Part shown: positions 1 through 5,094 of the stretch, in pieces
Layout: the number at the start of each line of letters is the position of its first letter
Numbering within the stretch: position 1 is the first letter of the stretch
Assembly: GCA_913050645.1 (NCBI GenBank)
Contig: CAJXAG010000060.1
Location: forward strand, 1 to 5,253
Length of the DNA: 5,253 nt
Reading direction: 5' to 3'
Source of the DNA: an uncultured bacterium
Lineage (GTDB): Bacteria; Patescibacteriota; Minisyncoccia; Phycocordibacterales; UBA918
Notes under the pieces: model-generated
Told to the model about the DNA's origin: nothing
Databases searched by the model: none
Seen by the model: only the letters and a program-made list of their open reading frames with translations
Made by a program: the position numbers and the translations under genes

Positions 1-18
1 TTTGTTCGTGAGAACAAA
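1..18. other. Perfect 7-bp hairpin at the window edge
   Basis: TTTGTTC (1-7) is the exact reverse complement of GAACAAA (12-18), with a GTGA loop. It lies at the window edge just left of a second, stronger hairpin. It may be part of a terminator or of the 3' end of a gene outside the window. Nothing assigns it a function. Confidence 0.35.
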
Positions 19-23
19 CCAAA

Positions 24-47
24 ACCACCGGACCTTAGTCCGGTGGT
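24..47. terminator. 10-bp GC-rich hairpin, possible terminator
   Basis: ACCACCGGAC (24-33) pairs perfectly with GTCCGGTGGT (38-47) around a CTTA tetraloop. Read on the minus strand the stem is followed by TTTGGTTTGTTC, a partial U tract. On the plus strand it is preceded by A's but followed by no T run. It most likely ends a transcript from beyond the left edge, or insulates the promoter immediately to its right. Orientation is uncertain because no minus-strand gene inside the window reads into it: the 498-531 terminator lies in between. Confidence 0.45.
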
Positions 48-53
48 CGATTA

Positions 54-81
54 TTGCAATTTTGCACTAGTTGTATATGAT
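54..81 (+). promoter_or_regulatory. Sigma70-like promoter of the 111-449 gene
   Basis: TTGCAA at 54-59 (four of six matches to TTGACA) and TATGAT at 76-81 (five of six to TATAAT) are separated by 16 nt. The predicted start near 88 leaves a short leader containing GGAGG at 100-104, six nt before the ATG. The position fits a single-gene transcription unit bounded by hairpins at 24-47 and 455-484. Confidence 0.5.
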
Positions 82-110
82 GCTCTACAGAACAGAAGTG
101 GAGGGCTGTT

Positions 111-449
111 ATGACACAAGGACTTAATCTGCCAGAGGCAAATGATGCCAACATGGTACCACGAGCAATCGTAAGCAAATCGGGCAGCAGAACATTGCTG
201 CAACTACCACAACATGTATTTGATCGCTGTAAAACACCAAACGGTGGTCGTACATACAACTTTTTCACCAACCCAGGCGACGTGCATGAAGGTGAAGAAG
301 TGATCATCTTCAGCATCCCAGGTGGAGAGGAGCAACGTGGCACGGTGCAGCGTGCACAGCAGTGGCCGCCAGGCAAATGGTTTGTGCAAACGCCTATGCA
401 CCACCCTCGGGGAGAAGGTAACCACGTAGATGATATGGTGCTTGTATAA
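111..449 (+). CDS. Hypothetical 112-residue cytoplasmic protein
   Basis: The 112-residue product is not recognised. The start at 111 is well supported by GGAGG at 100-104 with six-nt spacing and by a promoter just upstream. There is no signal peptide or transmembrane segment, so it is probably cytoplasmic. Alternating polar and hydrophobic stretches (LLQLPQHVF around residue 30, EEVIIFSIPGG around 62-72, KWFVQTP around 88-94) suggest a small mostly beta fold. There is one cysteine (C41) and several Gly/Pro turns (PNGG, PPGK, PRGEG). It is the only plus-strand gene here and forms a monocistronic unit, with a terminator starting six nt after its stop. It faces the other genes convergently and shows no functional link to them. 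A role in nucleic-acid binding is possible for such a fold but nothing in the sequence demonstrates it. Confidence 0.8.
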   Translation: MTQGLNLPEANDANMVPRAIVSKSGSRTLLQLPQHVFDRCKTPNGGRTYNFFTNPGDVHEGEEVIIFSIPGGEEQRGTVQRAQQWPPGKWFVQTPMHHPRGEGNHVDDMVLV

Positions 450-454
450 GCGTC

Positions 455-484
455 AAAAGCGGGCGAGAAACTCGTCCGCTTTTT
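455..484 (+). terminator. Rho-independent terminator of the 111-449 gene
   Basis: A 13-bp stem with one G-U pair, AAAAGCGGGCGAG (455-467) against CTCGTCCGCTTTT (471-483), closes on an AAA loop and ends in a T run at 480-484. It starts six nt after the stop codon of the upstream gene. Confidence 0.85.
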
Positions 485-497
485 CTATATATAAACA

Positions 498-531
498 ATG
501 AAAAAACTTCCCACTAGGGAAGTTTTTTCAT
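498..531 (-). terminator. Bidirectional terminator of the minus-strand surface-protein genes
   Basis: A perfect 15-bp stem (498-512 with 517-531) around ACTA contains six A:T pairs flanking CTTCCC, so a run of six T follows the GC part of the stem in either direction. It lies nine nt beyond the stop of the minus-strand 541-1086 frame and therefore most likely ends that transcript. It can also back up the plus-strand terminator at 455-484. Confidence 0.85.
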
Positions 532-540
532 GTGTGATGT

Positions 541-1086
541 TTACGACATCACCGTCACTGCTTTCATAATGGCAGTTTTTACTGCGGTCTCTTCAGAGTC
601 ATATGTTCCATCCAGTGCCGCCGTAAGTGCTGCCACAGCTTCTTTTATAGTTTGCGTAGAATGTTTCTCAGACTCACGTTTCAGCATTTCTGAAATCACG
701 ACCTGTTCACCGTTTTTGAAGCGGTAGAGTGCATCCAGATCAGCGGTTGCATCAGCAAGTGCGATCATGGGACGATTTGCAATCATTGCATATGCTGCAA
801 CAACATTTCTGGTTACAATCGCTTCCGCGAGCGAACCGGCAGTAGTCGCTTCAGTTTGTACACTGACTGCAGTTTCAGCATCGTCGTCATCCATAAGTGC
901 TTCAATGCGTGCAAGGTTAATCACCACCCACTCATCGGTACTTTGGCATGATGCTTTTGCTTCCTTGAGCATCGCACTCAGTGCATCATTTCGTTCCTCT
1001 GCTTTTGTTGCGTTCATAAAGAATCGCATGGCGTCTGAAGAAATGAGTGCCTTTTGGGCATGCGCTCGATTCTCAAGCTCAGTCAT
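541..1086 (-). CDS. Alpha-helical domain, probable C-terminal part of the 1110-2741 protein
   Basis: From the first ATG the frame gives 181 residues with no signal peptide and no membrane segment. It is rich in Ala, Glu, Asp and Met and looks all-helical, with an acidic patch (four Asp at 66-69) between two halves. I cannot name a family. The ATG at 1086 has no Shine-Dalgarno site. The same frame is open upstream to 1131, immediately after a TGA at 1132-1134 that lies inside the A9 run of the preceding gene. The extra residues (NDESVDAVDLSIE) resemble continuing protein. I infer that this is the cytoplasmic C-terminal domain of the surface protein, reached by a -1 shift, giving about 733 residues in all. 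It could still be a separate gene with 22-29 bp or less between the frames and translational coupling. A terminator follows its stop. Confidence 0.75.
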   Translation of the reverse strand: MTELENRAHAQKALISSDAMRFFMNATKAEERNDALSAMLKEAKASCQSTDEWVVINLARIEALMDDDDAETAVSVQTEATTAGSLAEAIVTRNVVAAYAMIANRPMIALADATADLDALYRFKNGEQVVISEMLKRESEKHSTQTIKEAVAALTAALDGTYDSEETAVKTAIMKAVTVMS

Positions 1087-1109
1087 TTCAATAGAAAGGT
1101 CTACCGCAT

Positions 1110-1132
1110 CTACTGATTCATCGTTTTTTTTT
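1110..1132 (-). other. A9 slippery tract and -1 frame junction
   Basis: On the minus strand the coding sequence reads GAA AAA AAA ACG ATG AAT CAG TAG, with nine consecutive A at 1132-1124. Slipping back one base on A AAA AAA, or having one extra A, gives GAA AAA AAA AAC GAT GAA and continues in the frame of 541-1086 with no stop. Deleting one A instead reaches TGA within two codons, so only the -1 (or +1 nt) change yields a long product. No clear stimulatory stem-loop was seen just downstream. Candidates are programmed frameshifting, transcriptional slippage, phase variation, or a homopolymer assembly error. Confidence 0.7.
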
Positions 1133-2741
1133 CAGTGTATGCATCGTACCCCACTACCTTCGGGAGTGCTTGCGCAGTTGGAAGGTTCGTTGGTACTTCT
1201 GCTGTAGCTTCATAGACATATCCTTCAGCAACTGATGATTCTTGTGTATTTGAAGCATCGACACTTTGATCAGTAAAATCTACATGATCATGTGCCCCAG
1301 CAAATGATACACCTCCAGCACCCTTACGTCGGATAACTACTACGTATGCGATGAAGAGTCCCCAGATAGTAAGCAGTGCGTAGAAGATCGTTGTAAGTGT
1401 AGGACCTGCTTCAAAACCAGTGTATGGTACCTGGGTAAGTGAGATACCCGCAACACGTGGGTCTTGTGAACGTGTTTCAAGCACCGTTACACTATTTTCT
1501 ACCTCAACTTCTACTGCACATGTTCGCTGCTTCGTTCCCTTTTTAGAAAACAGTGTATATTCAGTATCTTTTGTTGGCTTGATAGTCATCTTGCCGTCAA
1601 AGTCCTCACTGTCCTCACTATCAATCAGGACATTTCCGTAGTTGTCTTCAATACGCACTTCTTTTGCTCGTGAAGTATTCCAATCAAGCGTTACTGATTC
1701 ACCCTTCTTGATTTTTTCACCAGAGATATCAAGGTCGCACTTTGGACTTGACGATCCCCCTCCACCACCACCGGATGCTACATCGATAGCAAGTGGACAG
1801 GTGTCGACAACTGTATTGTCTTTATACAGAGACATGGTGTAGGTAGTATCTGAAGAAACATTCACCACTTCAGAGTCACTCAGGTTGTTTGAAACCACTC
1901 CGGGAATATTGATTGCATCAATACCAGTTGTAGTCCAGGTAAGCGTTACATCACCACCACCTTTTGGAAGTGAGTAGTCATCTGCGGTAAAGGTTACATT
2001 ATTTCCACAAGTAATTGGCTGTGGATCTTCCTCTACGGTAACCGTCAGTGGACATGCAACCTGGTTCACAGCATTTTTGATGTTCATGTTGTATGTACTG
2101 GTATTGTCTACCGTTACATCAACATTATTTACCGCCATCGGGTCTGCAATGTCCGGCACAAGCCATGCGTCAGCTACGTCTCCTGTAAAGATCCATGAAA
2201 GGTTTACAGACGTCCCAGGAGTCACGGTGGTGTCTGAAGCTTCAAATACCACGTCCTGACAAGTAAGTGCACGGTCTTCCTGTACATCAATATTCACTCG
2301 ACATGTATCTGAACCGTCACTGTTAGTTACATTAAAAATATAGGTCTCATCTTCAGTAATGTTCACTGTCTGTCCACCGTTTACTGGTACAGATGCACCA
2401 GTAGGTGTTAGTGTCGCACCAGTGGCTCGCAAAGAAGCCCATGTAAGGTCCACTGAACCACCTCCGTATGGAAGGGTAAGTGTTCCCGTTTGACCATTTG
2501 CCTTCAGATACTGACATACTGGGGGTTGAGGGTCGGGATCTGGAGTTGGGTCTGGGTCATCGCCTCCACAACCTCCACAGCCATCACCTCCAGTACCTCC
2601 TGTACCTCCACCACTACCTCCACCTCCAGAATGGAATGAAGCTTCTGCAACTGATGTTTGATCCACAACCAAAACAGCCGCAGACACCACAAAAACAGCA
2701 ATAAATACAAACAATATTGGTGTTATCACATTTTTAATCAT
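1110..2741 (-). CDS. Exported surface protein with four Ig-like repeats, VPYTG motif and transmembrane anchor
   Basis: The 543-residue product begins with a hydrophobic export segment (residues 5-26; possible cleavage after AEA at 34). Next come a Gly-rich stretch with CGGC (38-60) and an Asp/Pro linker (61-74). Four repeats of about 75 residues follow, each bracketed by cysteines (C76/C147, C161/C230, C245/C315, C335/C408) and each carrying a V-x-L-x-W strand (W101, W183, W269, W354), typical of Ig-like beta sandwiches. A Gly/Ser linker (324-332) separates repeats three and four. VPYTG (438-442), a helix at about 447-470 and RRK (471-473) resemble a sortase sorting signal. Unlike usual substrates the protein does not stop there: a 70-residue tail follows, and about 260 residues if joined to the 541-1086 frame. 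Expected role: surface display, adhesion or envelope structure. The start has no Shine-Dalgarno site. A weak TATAAC -10 (2763-2768) lies about 22 nt upstream. A sortase lies further upstream on the same strand. Confidence 0.88.
   Translation of the reverse strand: MIKNVITPILFVFIAVFVVSAAVLVVDQTSVAEASFHSGGGGSGGGTGGTGGDGCGGCGGDDPDPTPDPDPQPPVCQYLKANGQTGTLTLPYGGGSVDLTWASLRATGATLTPTGASVPVNGGQTVNITEDETYIFNVTNSDGSDTCRVNIDVQEDRALTCQDVVFEASDTTVTPGTSVNLSWIFTGDVADAWLVPDIADPMAVNNVDVTVDNTSTYNMNIKNAVNQVACPLTVTVEEDPQPITCGNNVTFTADDYSLPKGGGDVTLTWTTTGIDAINIPGVVSNNLSDSEVVNVSSDTTYTMSLYKDNTVVDTCPLAIDVASGGGGGGSSSPKCDLDISGEKIKKGESVTLDWNTSRAKEVRIEDNYGNVLIDSEDSEDFDGKMTIKPTKDTEYTLFSKKGTKQRTCAVEVEVENSVTVLETRSQDPRVAGISLTQVPYTGFEAGPTLTTIFYALLTIWGLFIAYVVVIRRKGAGGVSFAGAHDHVDFTDQSVDASNTQESSVAEGYVYEATAEVPTNLPTAQALPKVVGYDAYTEKKTMNQ
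1323..1430 (-). other. LPXTG-like sorting signal: VPYTG, transmembrane helix, RRK
   Basis: Residues 438-473 of the surface protein show the three-part order known from sortase substrates: a VPYTG pentapeptide, a hydrophobic helix of roughly 24 residues rich in Leu, Ile, Val and aromatics, and an Arg-Arg-Lys stop-transfer cluster. Val in place of Leu at the first position is unusual for the classic motif. The long region after RRK is also unusual. A sortase gene in the same window strengthens the reading, but cleavage is an inference. Confidence 0.55.
1500..2516 (-). repeat. Four tandem Ig-like domain repeats
   Basis: The approximate DNA spans are 2283-2516, 2034-2261, 1779-2009 and 1500-1739. 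They encode diverged copies of one domain. Each copy has a first Cys, a V-x-L-x-W strand about 20-25 residues later, a T-x-Y strand near the end (DETYIF, TSTYNM, DTTYTM, DTEYTL), and a closing Cys 69-73 residues after the first. The conserved Cys pairs suggest one disulphide per domain outside the membrane. The fourth copy is more charged and Lys-rich than the others. Confidence 0.75.
2563..2628 (-). repeat. Low-complexity CCTCCA tract encoding the Gly-rich hinge
   Basis: The plus strand is a run of imperfect ACCTCC/CACCTC units. On the coding strand it gives GGx repeats, including CGGC at residues 55-58. Just after it, 2521-2560 encodes alternating Asp-Pro. Together they form a flexible, unstructured stalk between the export segment and the first Ig-like domain. 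Such tracts tend to change length by slippage. Confidence 0.6.
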
Positions 2742-2800
2742 ATAAATATATTTAACGTGTAAGTTATACCTTGATATTCCTACCTACACCTGTACGCAAG

Positions 2801-2844
2801 AATAATAAAGGTGGTGAGGCCGAAACTAATGCTCCGCCCTCACC
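2801..2844 (-). terminator. Terminator of the two-gene lipoprotein operon
   Basis: On the minus strand GGTGAGG (2844-2838) pairs with CCTCACC (2819-2813) around a GC-rich loop. After a further ACC the sequence is U-rich, TTTATTATTCTT (2809-2798). The stem begins only four nt after the TGA of the 2849-3406 gene, so it should end the operon before the surface-protein gene. The interval 2742-2800 would then hold that gene's own AT-rich promoter. I see only a weak -10 (TATAAC, 2763-2768) and no convincing -35. Confidence 0.6.
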
Positions 2845-2848
2845 TAAA

Positions 2849-3406
2849 TCAAAGAACAGCTCCACAGGCGTCTAAGCGGGAGTCGCACAAACACGGGAGT
2901 GCGCCACCTCGGGGAATCAAGATAAGATTCCCACAGACATCGGCGACAATTACTTGCCACCGCTCAATGTTGCCATCCGTGTTTATGTATGTCACGAACC
3001 AGGTCGTCGCTCCGAAGGTTTGCCGAACCCACTGATGTGTCATCACACGCGGACGCATGGCAAGCCAGCCATCGCCTGAGATCATAACCCCTTGCAAGAC
3101 CTGACGGTCGTACATATGCAGAGTAATCCTCTTACCAGGATTACCCCTCAGGGCTTGACGCATCACTGCTTGCAGCCCAGGCTCAAAATTGAGTCGAGGC
3201 AATGCAAGGGCTTGGCGGAAAGTATCCCGACGCAGGTGTGTCTGCAAAGGATCACCACCGCCATTACTCCAATCGAGCCGACCTTCGCCATCCAGTGTCC
3301 CGTTTTTGAAGACGGGATGCTGGTCGGCAAAAGCTGGCTGATTCAGGAACAAATAGGCTGCGCCACCGAGCATGAACACGCGGCGGAGCAAAAGGTTTTT
3401 AGACAT
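2849..3406 (-). CDS. Exported protein of unknown function, second gene of the GC-rich pair
   Basis: The 185-residue protein is not recognised. The N-terminus is a signal peptide: positive start, R8-R9, hydrophobic core, then AFA at 25-27 before D28 as a good cleavage site. The string RRVFM resembles the Tat RRxFh pattern but lacks the usual Ser/Thr and Lys, so Sec is equally likely. The mature part begins polar (Gly, Asp, Asn), then becomes mixed beta with many aromatics (W114, W126, W136, W150). A C-terminal cluster of four cysteines (C158, C172, C174, C181) could form disulphides or bind metal. The start has a strong AAAGGAGG four nt upstream. The gene begins 18 nt after the lipoprotein stop, so the two are co-transcribed and probably act in the same envelope process. 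Higher GC and stronger ribosome sites than the neighbouring genes suggest separate ancestry. Confidence 0.82.
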   Translation of the reverse strand: MSKNLLLRRVFMLGGAAYLFLNQPAFADQHPVFKNGTLDGEGRLDWSNGGGDPLQTHLRRDTFRQALALPRLNFEPGLQAVMRQALRGNPGKRITLHMYDRQVLQGVMISGDGWLAMRPRVMTHQWVRQTFGATTWFVTYINTDGNIERWQVIVADVCGNLILIPRGGALPCLCDSRLDACGAVL

Positions 3407-3410
3407 TTTC

Positions 3411-3418
3411 CCTCCTTT
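3411..3418 (-). promoter_or_regulatory. Shine-Dalgarno site of the 2849-3406 gene
   Basis: Minus-strand AAAGGAGG ends four nt before the ATG at 3406. It lies wholly inside the 18-nt gap after the lipoprotein stop and fixes the start. The surface-protein and sortase genes have no comparable site. Confidence 0.75.
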
Positions 3419-3424
3419 GCCAGA

Positions 3425-3982
3425 TTATCCGGCAGGTTTGATGACAACGACCCGGGCTGTTTGACTGACTGAGCTGGCAAAGCCAGGTTCAGCAGCCTCA
3501 GGCCCGAAATCGTAGCAGTTGACTCGAAAACCGCCAGCCACCGGATACAGACGTTGCCCAGCAATCGCTGGCCAGCTCTCCGGCACCTGCACGCAGATGG
3601 CCATACCAGGCCTTACTGTGTTGGTGTCAGTCGGCAACCACCAGCGACCCCCGTCGCGCTGCGAGAGCGTGACAGGCACTGGCGCTCCGGTTGGACGACC
3701 ACCATCGTAAGCGGCCATGCCGAAAGTTCCGGTGGCAGGTCTGACTCCAGGCTCACCACGGTCCAGAGCTCGAACAAGCTCCATGCCGTAGATAGCCGGG
3801 TCATTTCCAGAAGCATCGATAATCTGCCATACACGGGCAGATTCCTCAACTGCGAGAATTCCGACATACCGAGTATTTGAACTCGACACTTCCGGCACTT
3901 CCTGCGACACTCCTTGCGGAGCAGCACAGGCAGTCAAAGCCAGACTGGCGACGAGTAAAACAAGAGGTATTCCCGTTTTCAT
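3425..3982 (-). CDS. Lipoprotein of unknown function, first gene of the GC-rich pair
   Basis: The 185-residue protein has a textbook lipoprotein signal: MKTG, a hydrophobic core (residues 5-18) and the lipobox LTAC with C19 as the lipidation site. It should be exported by Sec, lipidated and anchored on the outer face of the cytoplasmic membrane. A short Ser/Pro/Glu-rich spacer (20-37) follows. The mature domain is beta-rich, with hydrophobic strands (YVGILAVEE, RVWQIID), a Gly/Pro-rich centre (78-115), a WW pair (114-115) and two cysteines (C130, C156). I do not recognise the family. The start is fixed by AGGAGGT (3987-3993), four nt upstream. It is followed after 18 nt by another exported protein of identical length (185 residues), with no obvious similarity between them. 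A sigma70-like promoter about 236 nt upstream and a structured leader suggest post-initiation control. The GC content is visibly high: one 60-base line at 3661-3720 has 40 G+C, while 1801-1860 has 23. Confidence 0.85.
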   Translation of the reverse strand: MKTGIPLVLLVASLALTACAAPQGVSQEVPEVSSSNTRYVGILAVEESARVWQIIDASGNDPAIYGMELVRALDRGEPGVRPATGTFGMAAYDGGRPTGAPVPVTLSQRDGGRWWLPTDTNTVRPGMAICVQVPESWPAIAGQRLYPVAGGFRVNCYDFGPEAAEPGFASSVSQTARVVVIKPAG

Positions 3983-4210
3983 TTTGACCTCCTAAGCCAT
4001 AGTGGTCGCCTCAGCGACCAGTTTCAAAGTACGCTCCATCAGAGCGTTTTCCAATGTACCCATAGGCACAAAAGAAAACGTTCTGTCGAGCCAGCACCAC
4101 TTTTACCACTTTCCCAAACTTCTGGAAAAGTGGTGCTGGCTTGGTATTTCAATGATTGAAACGATGGAGTGAACGGTGCGGTACCGTGCCGCAAACGAAC
4201 TTTATCTTAT
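3983..4210 (-). promoter_or_regulatory. Long structured 5' leader of the lipoprotein operon
   Basis: From the predicted start near 4210 to the ATG at 3982 the transcript carries about 228 nt without an obvious gene. In transcription order it contains: a CGGTACCG palindrome (4179-4186) that can extend to about nine pairs with wobbles; a large hairpin (4090-4140) with an alternative fold; a 6-bp stem (ACGCTC 4031-4036 with GAGCGT 4042-4047); and a 7-bp stem (TGGTCGC 4003-4009 with GCGACCA 4014-4020) just before the Shine-Dalgarno site. A 23-codon frame (3992-4063) ends with its TAG overlapping the AGGAGG. No known riboswitch class was recognised. A cis-acting attenuator or leader peptide is an inference. 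Confidence 0.45.
4090..4140. repeat. 15-bp inverted repeat with a competing inner hairpin
   Basis: GCCAGCACCACTTTT (4090-4104) is the exact reverse complement of 4126-4140, leaving a 21-nt loop. Inside the loop ACCACTTTCCC (4105-4115) repeats part of the left arm and can pair instead with GGAAAAGTGGT (4124-4134): 11 pairs including one G-T wobble, with an 8-nt loop. The right arm thus has two mutually exclusive partners, as in a bistable RNA. Outside the 15-bp core A4089-T4141 also pairs. It could alternatively be a decayed mobile-repeat hairpin. Confidence 0.6.
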
Positions 4211-4217
4211 TACATGT

Positions 4218-4246
4218 AGTGTATCATGATACTTGCTTTTTGTCAA
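4218..4246 (-). promoter_or_regulatory. Sigma70-like promoter with overlapping palindrome, lipoprotein operon
   Basis: On the minus strand a perfect TTGACA (4246-4241) is followed after 17 nt by TACACT (4223-4218; four of six to TATAAT), predicting a start near 4210. A perfect 12-bp palindrome, GTATCATGATAC (4221-4232), overlaps the -10 element and spacer. A second palindrome, TACATGTA (4211-4218), lies at the downstream edge of the -10. Palindromes placed so are typical operator positions. The stretch 4247-4325, upstream of this promoter, shows nothing else I can name. Confidence 0.6.
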
Positions 4247-4325
4247 CAGTATTGTCTAATGTGATGCATATGTATGGCCTCCTTCTGCTTTCTTAAACTG
4301 ACTTGATAGACTGTACTACACAAAC

Positions 4326-4360
4326 GTACAAAATACGGCCAATACAGGGGATTTTTGTAC
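4326..4360 (-). terminator. Weak hairpin downstream of the sortase gene
   Basis: GTACAAAA (4326-4333) and TTTTGTAC (4353-4360) form an 8-bp inverted repeat 18 nt after the sortase stop. Read on the minus strand the right arm ends in TTTTGTACGTTTG. The stem is A/T-rich and the 19-nt centre pairs poorly, so it may be a weak terminator or a protein-binding dyad. Confidence 0.3.
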
Positions 4361-4377
4361 ATTTTAATGCTTATGTA

Positions 4378-5070
4378 TCAAAGTTTTGTACTCTCCACAA
4401 GTTCTGCAACAACAACAAATCGGTCTTCTTTTGCTCCATACACATTACAGGTTACTAATGTCAATTTCGCCTCACCCCATGTATACGGCACAATTGCTTC
4501 AGTCGCCGTTTCCTTGCGTACTGTTTTCACGCTATACACATACTCCGTATCACCTGACTGAAGGCGAATTTTGTCACCCCATGTCAATTCTTGTATGCCG
4601 TTAAAAGCTTGAAAATTTTTATTAAACACGTTTGGTAAGTAACTTGAGTGCCCCAACAGGAAAATATTACCTACCTTTTCAAAGTCGGCAGAATCGGGAT
4701 GACGTACTGCACCTTCAAGGAGCGCAGCGTCCATAGCAGGTATCGTTGCCTCCGTTGGATTTAGAATCTTTATTTCCTTATCCAATTTGTCAATAATCAT
4801 CTTGATTGGAAGTGGTTCAATGGGTACTTCCGCAGGCGGGGGTGCCGTACTCTCATTTTGTGGAGAGGTGACTGCTTCTATTATTTCCATTTCTTCAATT
4901 GTTTCTGAAGCGGTTACCTGCTCAGTCTCTGTCTCATGTTCAGGAATAAAGTCGATTATATACAGTACGCCATACGTTATAACTACAACAGCAAAAAACG
5001 TAACCAAAAATGGCACTTTTCGCTCAATGAGTAGTTTGAGTAAGCTATCAAAAGAATGTGGAGGTTTCAT
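4378..5070 (-). CDS. Membrane-anchored sortase (cysteine transpeptidase)
   Basis: Sortases cleave a sorting motif (LPXTG type) in exported proteins and transfer the acyl-enzyme intermediate to an amine acceptor at the cell surface. Counting from the ATG at 5070 (230 residues): a basic N-terminus with a transmembrane helix at about 20-41; an acidic and Pro-rich stalk (43-88); then the catalytic domain with His141 in LLGHSSYLP, Cys208 in TLVTC, and Arg217 in KEDRFVVVAEL. All three catalytic residues are present and the length is normal. I cannot set the class. A GTG at 5103 in the same frame would add 11 residues, but it lies inside the promoter spacer, upstream of the predicted transcription start, so I prefer the ATG. 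There is no clear Shine-Dalgarno site, and the leader is about 18 nt. The VPYTG protein encoded downstream on the same strand is its likely substrate, although they are separate transcription units. Confidence 0.92.
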   Translation of the reverse strand: MKPPHSFDSLLKLLIERKVPFLVTFFAVVVITYGVLYIIDFIPEHETETEQVTASETIEEMEIIEAVTSPQNESTAPPPAEVPIEPLPIKMIIDKLDKEIKILNPTEATIPAMDAALLEGAVRHPDSADFEKVGNIFLLGHSSYLPNVFNKNFQAFNGIQELTWGDKIRLQSGDTEYVYSVKTVRKETATEAIVPYTWGEAKLTLVTCNVYGAKEDRFVVVAELVESTKL

Positions 5071-5094
5071 ACCGCAAAGAATTAATGGAATAAC

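Noticed and set aside
767..1207. Plus-strand open frame of 146 codons
   Set aside because: It is antisense to the 541-1086 and 1110-2741 frames, has a low-complexity Ser/Ala composition produced by the opposite strand, and no ribosome site.
2521..2630. CRISPR or minisatellite array
   Set aside because: The repeated CCTCCA and GGGTCTGG units have no spacers and are fully explained by Gly-rich and Asp-Pro coding sequence.
3092..3472. Plus-strand open frame of 126 codons
   Set aside because: It is antisense to two genes with strong Shine-Dalgarno sites and signal peptides, and its own product has no coherent features.
4031..4050. Plus-strand terminator (6-bp stem followed by TTTT)
   Set aside because: No plus-strand gene precedes it, the stem is short, and it lies within the leader of a minus-strand operon.
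3983..4200. Integron attC site formed by the large hairpin
   Set aside because: I found no properly placed RYYYAAC and GTTRRRY core boxes, and no integrase is present.
4461..4490. VPYT within the sortase as a second sorting motif
   Set aside because: It lies inside the catalytic domain, lacks the following Gly (it reads VPYTW), and has no helix or basic cluster after it, so the resemblance to VPYTG is chance.
2849..5070. UGA recoding as seen in some Candidate Phyla Radiation lineages
   Set aside because: UGA ends the sortase and the 2849-3406 gene right before hairpins, no in-frame UGA interrupts a gene, and Trp residues use TGG.
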